From Hyparrhenia diplandra (Eukaryota > Streptophyta > Magnoliopsida > Poales > Poaceae): a stretch of 64,000 nt of DNA. The position numbers and the translations under genes were made by a program. The stretch lies in the NCBI GenBank assembly GCA_015847255.1, contig JADLZK010001920.1, positions 62,001 to 126,000 on the forward strand, in the 5' to 3' direction. Shown here piece by piece: positions 36,382 through 46,910 of the stretch (position 1 is the stretch's first letter; each line of letters begins with the position of its first letter). Under the pieces are notes generated by a model, which saw only the letters and a list, made by a program, of their open reading frames with translations, ran no database searches and was not told the origin of the DNA.

Positions 36382-38824
36382 ATGGCGCCAAGCGCAGCCG
36401 CCGGGCCGTCCCTGCCACGGCCATCGAGCGGCCACCTGTGGCCCGCCGGCAGCGTCCTGCAGCCCGTCTCTGTCCCGCACGTCTTGCTGCAGGGTCGCCA
36501 CCGGCGCCTCACGGGCGTCGTCCGAGCTGCGCCGGACGCGCCGCCGGTGGTCAGGGCGGCCGTCAGTGCCGTCACCGAGCTCCTTAGAGCCCTTTCACCA
36601 AGCAAGAAGCAGCTCAGCAGGGATGCTGTTGCCCAGCAGGGCGATGGCGAGGAGCCGGACCCGAATCTGAATCCGCCGCCTTGTGGCAGCGTCGACGACG
36701 TGCTCGCCGTGCTCCAAGACGATTACCGGCGCGCCTACTTCCTCACCGGTACAGGCTTCTTCCTTCTTGCACCTCGCTGCGTTCTTTCATCATGGTCATG
36801 GCGGCTGCTAGATTGCTGAACTTGACACAGAATTGTGAAATTGATTTATGCGCATTCAGCATGATATATACGGATTGTTCAAACAACTGTGAAAGGGGAA
36901 TGGTAATAACCAACTCGTCTAGGATTGCATTGCAGGGGATTTCACTCCGGGCATATACACCGAGGACTGCCTGTTCGAGGATCCGACGATAAAATTCCGA
37001 GGTATGTAATGCAATGTAATGTAATGTAATGTAGCGTTTCTCGTCTCTCGTTGATTGATTGATGAACATAGTCTGTCTGAAAAGGAGGTGAGGAATTTGT
37101 GACAAGGACTGCATTCTTGCTTCTCATACTAGGACTTTCTCGGTAGGCAATTGCTACGGTCTTTCGAAACGATTGTGGACCGTCTATTTTTTTCCGATCA
37201 AGCGGTCGCGATCATCTATTACCTCATAAGAGGTAATAGTATTTATTTAATTTTTATTTTATCAAGTAAGGTAAAAAGGATAGTTTTAAGTAAAAAATCT
37301 TATTTGTAGATTTTGTGCATGCATGCGTAATCTTTAAGTGATATGGTTAATCTTTTTTATTTTATTTTTTTGTAATTGATATATTCTCATTAGTTACCTT
37401 TTTGTTTTGTACGTGACATGACACCCAGCGTGACTAGCATACATGACACCCGCTGGTGTGTAGTGTAGATGCATGTACACGACATGTTAGTTTTGAACGT
37501 GGTTGGGCATTTACGTAACTTAATTTTGTGCATGTACGTGGTGTCATGCACACGTTAGTTGGCAGTATGTAGATGCTAAAAAAAAACGTGTACCATGACA
37601 CCATTGGTGTGTAGATGTATTGCATGTAGATGACGTTAGTTTTAGACGTGATTGGACATTTACGTGACTTGACGCCACGCGAGGAGGGATAGGATCATTC
37701 AAAAAAAAAAAACAAAAAGAAGGGACGGGATCCGGCTCAACTCTCACGTGATTTTCGGCCCTAATCTCCCGTTTTTATCTGCATGCGGGATAAATTCCCG
37801 TGAATAGGGGTGACCGGGGCTTGGAAGGTACGGAGTATACGCGAGGAGATTTGTTGAATCCGCATGCATGCGGGATTTCCTCCGGTCAACAGGGATGCGG
37901 GCGTTTTAATTCTATTTCGTAAATATATTAATTTATTTACTAATTAATTAAATTATGAATAATCAGCGGTCCGGATCGATTTGAGATATTACCTCCTAAG
38001 TAGGTAAAAAGGAGTACTGAAAGCATTGCCCTTCTCGGTACTCTCAGAATCTGGGTCTGCTGGTGCCCTTCTTCGACGGCCCTTCGCTTGAACTAGAGGA
38101 AATTGAAAAGGTAGCCATGCCATTTGATGGTTGGAATTCAGTGATTTTGATTCAGTAACTTGAGTTTATGAACTAGCAATTACAGTAAGAGCCGACTTGC
38201 CATTCTTGTAGATGTACTTGTACTGTTGTAGGCTAAATCTCCTAGTCCTAGCTGAACTGAACCGAACATGTTTTAGACAATACTGTTACTCTGAGAGAGA
38301 TGAGAATATGATCCGTACCAAAGCTTTTCTTAGTTCTTCTGAAAAATGCCCTTTCATATCTAAATCCCACAGGGTTTGAGGGATGAAACAAATTTCGTCA
38401 AAGCAACATGGAAACTAAGGTGCTCCTGTAATAAGCTGGAAAAGATACAGGTAAATCTTCCCTGTAGTAGTGCTCCTAATAAACAGAGGAGAATTGTCTG
38501 TCATTTCAGGACATACTTGAGGCTTCCATGGAGGCCCCTGATTGCGATCAGAGGGAACACGACCTATGATCTGAATCAAGATTTCAAGGTAGCTAGTGGT
38601 CGGTCGGGAAATCCAATCCAAACCGTGTAAAATTACATACATGCCTCCTTGCTCATTTATGTCTGATGATGGGAATTTGAAATATTCATCTATGTATTTG
38701 TATTGTTTTTTTTTTTTTTTGTCAGGTGATTCGGCACTCGGAGAGCTGGGACGTCTCTGCGCTTGAGGCCATCGCTCAGATCTTCGTTTCGGCCCCGGAC
38801 CCGGAGCAACTGGAAGGCAGCTGA
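36382..38824 (+). pseudogene. DUF2358 (NTF2-like) gene split by a transposon in exon 3
   Basis: Exons: 36382-36748, 36936-37001, 37133-37145 plus 38041-38110 (exon 3, interrupted), 38373-38419, 38510-38588, 38726-38824. With the insertion and one duplicated copy removed, exon 3 is 83 nt and every phase fits, giving 246 residues. The N-terminus is rich in Ala, Pro, Ser and Arg, as in a plastid transit peptide. The family core follows: DVLAVLQDDYRRAYFLTGDF, YTEDCLFEDPTIKFRG, LGLLVPFFDGPSLELEEIEK, TYLRLPWRPLIAIRGNTTYD and SESWDVSALEAIAQIF. DUF2358 proteins have an NTF2-like fold and unknown function. The element at 37146-38031 creates a stop (TAG) right at its junction, after codon 148. Splicing around it through the AG at 38046-38047 gives the wrong phase. 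The gene is therefore disrupted in this sequence, though otherwise intact. Confidence 0.9.
37146..38031. mobile_element. Copy B of the non-autonomous element, 886 bp, with 9-bp target duplication
   Basis: Flanked by a perfect 9-bp duplication ttctcggta (37137-37145 and 38032-38040). The left end starts ggcaattgctacgg. The complement of the right end is gggcaatgctttcagtactc, so the inverted ends match imperfectly over about 20 bp. Both ends match copy A at 16644-17620 in inverse orientation. A 9-bp duplication is typical of Mutator-like elements, so a MULE-derived non-autonomous element is the best guess. The interior has no coding capacity and contains short repeats with 'gcatgtac' and 'cgttagtttt' words. 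Confidence 0.85.
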
Positions 38825-39448
38825 GGCTCAGACAGAATTTGCAGTGTCCAAAACTCCATCCAAAGCCGTCTGTCAAAGCTCCATCTTTCAGAAATCTAAT
38901 CAGCAACGCTTAATTCGATCTCTCTCTGAAAATGGATCGCTTGTGTCTTGACCAGTGAGAATGATCAAGGGTTGATGAGCAACACATGACAACATCTGAT
39001 TTCAGTATCCGTTTCAACTTTGAACAGAGGTCGGGGCAAAATGTTTCAAACACAAGGCTTTATTACCTAATAATGGGATAATAATAAAGCCATAAACGAA
39101 ATTATATATGACACGAAATTTTTCCTATGGGTACAGCTACAGATTTTAAATTTTAACCCTCGATGAAATTTGCACCAAAACCAACTCTCCCATTCCACGC
39201 AAGGTTCGGAGTTCTGACCACGAGGCTCACTACTCTTCTGTTCTGTGCTTGCCAAAATGGGCCGGGCGGCCTGGCCCAGTGGGCCTGCCCCGTTTTGAGC
39301 CCATCTTCCTGAAGCTTCTCCGGCCTTCTCCGTCCCCAACATCCATCCCCACCTACCTACTTCTGCTGGAATTCAAGGAAACTACCGAAGCACCAGGAAG
39401 CCCGCCGAACATCACAAGCACCGCGAACCTTCTAGAAGCTTCGCGAGG

Positions 39449-42269
39449 ATGCTCTCAAGCTATCTTCGTGGTTCGTGAACCCACGGCGGAACCCGCTGGC
39501 GCGCCTCCACCGGAACGCCGTCGCGTCGCGCCTCCGCAGATACGGTCCGTCCCCTTCCCTTCCATCCTCCGTCCTCCATCCTCCCCGCAACGACCGACGA
39601 TGCCTAGGGGCGGCCAATCCAGTCAGCCAGCCAGTCGGCCGCGGCTGCTGGCTAGCTAGCGAGGTTCGTCGGCGGTCGTCCTGATTGGTAGGTTTCCTTG
39701 GTTCGTTGGCGCACGCAGGGCTCCGGTACGACGACCTGTACGACCCGTACCATGACCTGGACATCAAGGAGGCGCTGGCAAGGTTGCCGCGGGAGGTGGT
39801 GGACGCTCGCAACCAGCGACTTAAGCGGGCCATGGACCTCTCCATGAAGCATCAGTACCTACCTGACGACCTCCAGGTCAGGAGTTTTGCTTGTTCCTCC
39901 CTCTGTAACTTGTACAGCATTTGTCACACTCACAATTGGGGGAGGGAAGAAATTAGTTATTTCAGTTTTAGGTAATAATATAATTCAATTTGTGGTGGTG
40001 GTTCTGCTGGATTACCGTATTTAGTTTAGGTGGATTCGTAGGAATTGGATGGACAGTGATTGAGATCACATTGGAATGTCGGCTCGACTTAGATGCTTGT
40101 GAAGTTGAGGAAATGGAAGCTAGACGCTATGTTCTCAAATTGCCTAGCTGAACCTTGTCATATGGGTACTGATCAGCTAACTATTCGCGATTACTCATCG
40201 ACCAGGTTCAGGTCTGGTTAGTTGGTGGCTAATCAGCTATTTAGTAGCATTCAGTCATCTTATCTACTTGCCCTGCTAGGTAGTAAAGTACTGGTACAAA
40301 AATATAGCACCAGTGGTAAGCATCGAGTTTGGTCGCTTGCTTGTTGGCCAAAAACATAAAGCCGGTGGCCGAGTACCCACAAGCATAACTGACCAGCTCA
40401 AAAAATTGTCTCACAGGCTTGTTGTTTGTCCTGAGTTAGTTGGACAACTATTTGTGATTCATCGTACAATCAAATTTGATCGCACTAGTTGCCTCCGAGT
40501 GCCCTAATCGAGGTCCATGGACCAAATAAGCTGGATTAATCTCAATGAGTTAGATGAATTAATAACACCAGGAGGACATTTAGTTGGTGGTTATGTGTCA
40601 CTGCTGCTTGTTGGCTTGTTTTGCAGTTCGTGGTAGTGCTTATGGTGGATTGCCATTGCCACATTCATTTTAGGTGTATTTTCAAGCGAGCGGTTTGAAT
40701 TATGAATGGTATAACAATTGACTATCATTGATAAACAGGGTGGGTTCTAAACATCATTTTACATGCTTGTGAAATGGAATATGCAAGGACTTTGTTTTTC
40801 TCTGTTTTTTTTTTTTTATGAGATAGTGAGGATTTATTGGAAGCAGTTACATATATCATATACTATGTATTATATAACTCATTTAAGTGGCATAGTAGTG
40901 CATCTGGAATCCACCTATACCTGTTGATTAGATGTTGCTACTGCACTCTATTTCGATTGTCTATCCATCAAATTTTTTTTTCTTGAGATCGGGCCATTCA
41001 CCCCCATCAAATTTATTGATACCTTGATTGCTTTTGACAGGCTATACAGACACCATTCAGGAGCTACCTTACTGACATGCTTGCTCTTGTGAGTGCATTT
41101 TTTTTCTCGTTATCGTTTTGTTTCTTCCTGAATTGAATCAATTTTTATTTCTTTCTAGATTCGTTTAATAATAACTTGACTATCTATTAACTATACTATT
41201 TCCCATGATTCTTTTCTTTCTGTACCTGTCTTCTGCTTTCTTCTACCAATACAACTTTAAATATATTGTATTGTATATATATTTTTGTTACATGGGATCT
41301 TGCTAGATTCTCTTTTCCCTCTTCCTTTCTTCCTTAGCTTGTTATATTGTGATATTAGTGTATTCTTTTCCCATTATCAAATCGCAGTCCATCGTAGGTA
41401 CATATGATTATAGAGAAAATGGGCTTCGTGAATTACTATTAGATTCTATTGCGATCAGTATCCGCATCTGATAGCATTGATATGGATATCTGGCTCATGT
41501 TAACGTCTATAAATAGAGTTAAAATAAAGAAAAACTGCATTATTTTTTTTTTAAAACGCAATGGCAGGAGCTCTGCCTCTCAATTAAGATGGAAAGAGAG
41601 TCTATTTACAACAGGTTTTGAAGGCCCCGAAACGGGGTCGGGAGCATAATACAAGTAGCTTAAAAGCGATTACACGCCCCAAGAAAGAGCCTTCCTCCTT
41701 TGTGAAATGCCCTCCTTGGTTCTTAATGCGACCTGCAGCGGTGTTTGGGTGTTTGAGAAAATTCTCCTGTTTTTCTCTTTCCAGACATTTCAGGCGGTGT
41801 AAATGACCAATCCATTGAAAAACTGCATTCTGGGGACCTTGTATGTCGAAGCTTTCCTTTTCTAGCTATATTCTATTCACCGCTGTTCAGTGTATGTGTA
41901 TCAATCTGCAATACTAAATTGGTAATCAGATGATCATTTAAAACATCAGTCTGGTGGATGTGATTTTTGACTGTGTATGAGCTTCATTTGATTTCACTAG
42001 TTGTGAACTGATTGTGCTAGAATTTTGTTGCCAAATATTGATTGTTATGTCAGTAATCCTTGGGAGTGTAGCTTGATGCATATGCATTGGCAGTATTTTT
42101 TCTGAATGTTCAGATTCATCCATCTTTGAAGGCCTTATTATCGTAAAATTTCTCAGAAAATCATCCCCAGATGGTTGGTGTCTAATGCATCTTATTGCAG
42201 GTGAAAAAGGAGAGCGCAGAGCGTGAAGCATTGGGAGCGCTTCCACTCTACCAGAGAACCATCCCATAA
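39449..42269 (+). CDS. Cytochrome b-c1 complex subunit 7 (QCR7 type), mitochondrial, 4 exons
   Basis: Exons: 39449-39544, 39719-39876, 41041-41088, 42201-42269; all introns GT-AG. The corrected product is about 123 residues, normal for this family. It is a small matrix-side subunit of respiratory complex III that packs against cytochrome b. Diagnostic blocks are NPRRNPLARLHRNAVASRLR (exon 1), LRYDDLYDPYHDLDIKEALA and LPREVVDARNQRLKRAMDLS (exon 2), and AEREALGALPLYQRTIP (exon 4). The ATG at 39449 encodes MLSS as in relatives, but one base is missing shortly after (agcta for an expected agccta near 39459-39461), shifting the frame before SSWFVNPRRNP. All later phases fit. Sequence error is more likely than gene death because the rest is perfectly conserved. 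Intron 3 contains a LINE tail. Confidence 0.92.
41542..41816 (-). mobile_element. 5'-truncated LINE tail in the bc1 subunit 7 intron
   Basis: Flanked by the 13-bp duplication gaaaaactgcatt (41529-41541 and 41817-41829). It begins with a poly-T tract (poly-A on the minus strand) followed by 'gcaatggcaggagctctgcc', a common grass LINE 3' end. It is 275 bp long, so most of the element is missing, as expected from incomplete reverse transcription. Confidence 0.82.
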
Positions 42270-42669
42270 TAAGTGGCTCCCCCTCCCTCCTTGCATGATC
42301 CAACAGTGTCCGTGATGAGACGCAGAGGCTGATACTTGTACTATGTATCGCTAGGAAATAATATGGGTTATGCTTGGCTGTATATTTATGCACAACTGTT
42401 TTCTCTTCATCACTTGAACAAATTACCGTTGTTCTACAACGATATGGCCGATGAGATGTATATTTATAAATAAATTCTGGAACTGTTCTGTACATTTTGC
42501 GAGCAGAAATACTGTACTGTACCGAGGTCTCTGCCATGTCTGACACAATGTGGAAAGTGGAGGCGTCGAGTATAGTTTTGTGTAAGCTATTGCCATTGCT
42601 AAATTTACCCTTCAGTTTGCCGGTGTGCGAATTCATATTCCTGTATCTATCGACCTGACTAAAGGCCTT

Positions 42670-42940
42670 GTATAGATGGCTAAAAATTATAACCGAATGT
42701 CACATCGCATATTAATTTTGAAGACGCGTTTCGTTTGTTAGTGGTAAATATCATCCTACCATAGAAATAACTCAGGCTTAAAAGAATCATCTCTGCGAAT
42801 GTATATCTAAAACTGTGTAACTAGTTATTTTTTTACCTACATTTAATCTTTCCAAACATATGTCTTTTGGTGTATTTAATGTGATGTGATGGAGAGAAAG
42901 TGAGAAAAAGGTTAGAAATTTTTGCCATCTAAACAGGGCT
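42670..42940. mobile_element. Grass MITE with CTGTTTAGA-type end, inverted copy
   Basis: The right end 'gccatctaaacagggct' is the complement of the left end of the copy at 50061 ('ggccctgtttagagcacc'). Internal text ('gtggtaaatatcatcctacc', 'tttaatgtgatgtgatgga') matches that copy in reverse. This is a frequent grass MITE family; I do not commit to its superfamily. Confidence 0.65.
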
Positions 42941-45900
42941 AATTTTGGCTTTGGTTTTTCCCCAGTACCGTACTGGAGATAGATTAACAACGCACACTAT
43001 AAATGCGGCATCTTGTGTGCTACACAGAACATACTCCGTACAATACAACGGTGGTGGCGTGATTGATGGCTGATGCGCGACTGGGCATGTGCCGATAATC
43101 CAAGCCACTGGTTATCTAGGCAGTAGTATCTAGATACATGCCATTAGGGGTTGTAAAGGTACTTTAATTTTGCCTAGCAAATTTAAGGATCGGGCCGAGA
43201 ATTGGATCGTAAAACTATATAATTTTAAACTAAGAATTAAAAGGGCTAATTAAGATCGTGAAAAAAGGCAAAAGTGCCGAATCCATTACCACCCCTACAT
43301 GCCATCCAACACATTGGTGTTACACGTTGGACAGAGTGCATTTTGCATTGGGTAGTGTGAATAGTTTGAATCTCAAGGCAGTTTGGGACGGTGCAGATAA
43401 TACATGCCGAGCATGCACAGCTGCAACATATAATTGAAGCTACTGCTACTGCTTCGTACAAGTGTACAACGATCCACAGTAACAGAATGTGAGTACCTAA
43501 ACTGAAGATAGTGGCTGTCTGTGCAAGTACTCACTCCCCTCTCTGTACTTCCCCTGTCCAGGCACAAAGAAATATATGTATATGTACATGTACAGTCAGC
43601 AAAGCTCACCGTTTCAGACGATAACCAGCAAACAGGCTATTATATTTGACCTGCCCCAAATTAAACGTCAAGTTTTATTTATTTATTTACTAGATAGAGG
43701 TATTAAAAAAAACAGTGTTTTTTTTTTCTATTGCCTGACCCAGCTGGTCAGCTCCAATTTTTTTTATACTACTAGAAAAACTGAAAGTCGAGCATGAGCT
43801 ATTGTTGCATCCATTCGCTGAAGGAGGTAACCTGAAGGTTGGTTGGTGCCCAATGGTCCCAAACGATTTTTTAAAAAAAACTTTTGAAACCTTACCAACT
43901 TCTCTGATCCCTTTTTTCCATGCATGTTACTACCTTTAACCCAGATACTGATCGAGATGTGTTTAATTTGGCATCTAGTACTATGTACCCAAGAAGACTG
44001 CTGAAACTCCAAACCCCCTTAAAAGGCAAGTTTGTACCCATCTGCTGCATGATACAAATCTTGTGAGCAGGTAAATACCAACCAACCATTTTTTGGATTT
44101 TGGATCCTTTGCTACTGTCTCTGTCTTGGTGTACAGGCATGTGAGTACCTCTGTCTGCATGACTGCTTACTCTTACTCAGCATGGATTGGATTTGAATGC
44201 CACAGCAGCAATCTTACTCCAAGACCAAAGACTGCTAAGTTATGATTAACTAAATGAAATGCAAGTATATGTTGGTCATCAATCTCTCCCTGATATATCC
44301 ACATCCACACACACACACACACCTTGCTAATGCTAGCTGCTACCTACCTATCTACATACACAATCCTTTGACAGTGAGCTGATGATGGGCATGAATGAAT
44401 GAATGGGTCAGTGCTCACACTCACTTTTCCTTATGTCCATCTCCAAATGATTGAGTTTTCCTAGCTAGTGGATGATATGTAGCTTTCACACCCCTGGATA
44501 TCCATAAGTGGAGACCAAGCAGGGTCCTCAGTCCTCACTTGTCACTAACCTCCATCGTCATCGTCTGTTCCAGCACTCCAGCAGTGACCACCACACACAG
44601 CCATGGCTTGCACATGGTGAGATGTCCCAGCAGCCTCATCATCAGCTGCATCATGTATGGTACAGTACTAGTACTAGCACTAGCAGCAGCCTTTTTGGAG
44701 GACAAACATTTGCTGCATTATTGTTTGTGTCTCCATCTCCTAGGCCCGTCCATACCCCTCTCCTCTTGTAGTTGTAGCCATTGCCCTGCCCATCGACAAA
44801 CGCCATAAAATGCCTGCTCCCGGGCTCGACCACATATGCCTGACTACCTTTCAGCTGCCACTGTAAATTTGCATGCCACTGTAAATTTGACTACTGCATG
44901 CTTTACACAAGATTCCAAATTAAACATCATCAAAATTTTGACTGTAAATTCTGGCTAGAAACCAAATGGTCCACCGATCGAGTTGTTTGTCATGCATGTG
45001 ACCCTGGCTTATTAGTCATTTCACAATAATTTTTCCCCAAATCATACAAAAGGATCCATCTAATCTTTTGCCGCCCACACATAGTGGTAGGGCGTGGGCT
45101 ACTACTACTACGATTTTGTGGACACAAGTGATTTGGCTACGAGATCACCCTTTATGGACTTGAGATATATAGATCAGATCATGCATGGTGCAGTGCCTAA
45201 TTAGTAATTAGGTGATAATTACCCTTTAATTTGAGCCCAAAGGAAACTTAAAGATGCCCCTTTTTCCCCTTGTTGTGGTTGATCATGAGCAGCGCATTTG
45301 CATGATGGGAGGAGATACTGTTTTCTTAGCAGAACTGAACTAACACTGCTGCAGAATGCATGATTGATTGGGGTATCACAGTAGCACTTGCAAGGAGCAG
45401 GCATCATTAAGTTCCTTCTCATTTAAAATGAAAAGTGGTAACTGCGTGCTTGTTTATTTATTAGAACAAATGACAATTTTGCTTGATTGCCTGCAGTGGA
45501 TTAGTTAGTACTACATGGCACTGTATTTTTTTTTCTTCAAGCTTATCAAAGCAAATATATACTTTTTACCAGCAATTGTGTACCACAATATTATACTATA
45601 TAGAGAGGTTCTTATTTCTTTTGCTGACAACCCATAGATTCCCAGCATGGTGCTCTGGATTTCTTGCATTTTCATCCCAAATGTGCTCCTGCAGCCTTCC
45701 AGAGATGCTCCTCTGGGTAATCCATCAGAAGTTGGTGGCAAGATCAGAGGGTACACTTTTTGGGCTTGGCATGGGGTGGACAAATCTACCAGGCAGCCCA
45801 TGTGAGGGTGATGGGGATACATCCACTCCTTTCTTGCGTGTCAAAGTGACGTGGGCTCATGTGATGGTGCATGGCATGGGAGAAACACATATTCTTACTT

Positions 45901-46739
45901 TTCTCTCGCCAAAGCTGAAAATGCATGCATCATGACAAAAGTGTCTTTTGTGGAAAGGCGTATGTTTGGGGTCGTTTATGGTCTATCACAAGAGCAATAC
46001 CACCCAAAAAAAAACTTAGTGATGGCATAGTAGTGAATTCTCATGAGTGCCAAACATCATAGAATCATACAAGATGGGTCACTTAGGTTCATGGAGTGAG
46101 TGTATCCTTAGATAATTCTGATGGTTGTGGTAGTGGCATCTAAAAGTTGCATTAACTGGTGAAATGTTGGTGATGGTACAATCATTTATGTTGTTGATTG
46201 AGGGTGTGCAATAATCCGGTTAAGTTAGTTGAGGTTGAGGGTGTGTGACCAGCACACATCATCAATTGTAATGATTTTTTTGGGTTTTATTTTATTTTGA
46301 AGTGCGTCAATAATTATGAATACGTGGAGAAAGCAGGTGATTCGATTTAAGCAAGAGAGGTGAGCAAGATGCCATGCATGCATTCAAGTTTCTAAGCCCT
46401 GCTTGCACTGCATCAAAAAGTTGGGAAATTGCAATTGCAATCGCCTTTTATATGGGAATGAATTCCATCTGCCTTTTCTTTTCATGCATGAAACGTAAGA
46501 GACAAATCATATATAGGATGTAGTGCAGCTTCTGGAACAAGCAAACATAAGACAAATCATCTGCTGGACGAACAACTCTAGAGAGTTTGAGGCGCAAGCT
46601 CGTGACATCTTTGACAAAATGCTACTTCACATATTCTAGTTGATGTTGATTTGTTACGAGAGGAAAACACTGTTAAGTAATGACTTCCATGCTTTAACAA
46701 ATTCCAACATAAAAAAAAAAAATCTAAACTGAAAATAAA

Positions 46740-46910
46740 AATCAGAAGAATGTATTTTAACTATTAACTGTGCCTTCAACAGTTCGAACTCGAGACCTAT
46801 GATTCTAATACGCCATGAGTTTCAAAAGGTTTAAACTGATAAATAATAAAGATGGACAGTTGGCTTATATTTCAACACCTATTAATCATGCATATTTGAA
46901 TGGTAGTCTT
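46740..46910 (-). repeat. Decayed LTR/TRIM-like primer-binding region
   Basis: On the minus strand the text around 46826-46782 reads approximately 'atggcgtattagaatc' followed by 'ggtctcgagttcgaac'. This resembles a mutated tRNA-Met primer-binding site (tggtatcagagcc) and the sequence that follows it in many LTR and TRIM elements. No LTRs can be paired. Weak evidence. Confidence 0.25.

Noticed and set aside
36260..36670. Alternative frames over the first DUF2358 exon
   Set aside because: Only the frame starting at 36382 continues into the conserved DUF2358 core through a valid splice site.
41938..42636. Minus-strand 232-codon frame
   Set aside because: It overlaps exon 4 and the 3' UTR of the bc1 subunit 7 gene in antisense; the translation has no recognisable domain and no conserved blocks.
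44350..44440. miR156-like word (tgacagtgagctg) with a nearby gctcacactcac
   Set aside because: The mature miR156 sequence (tgacagaagagagtgagcac) is not present and the two arms do not pair well.
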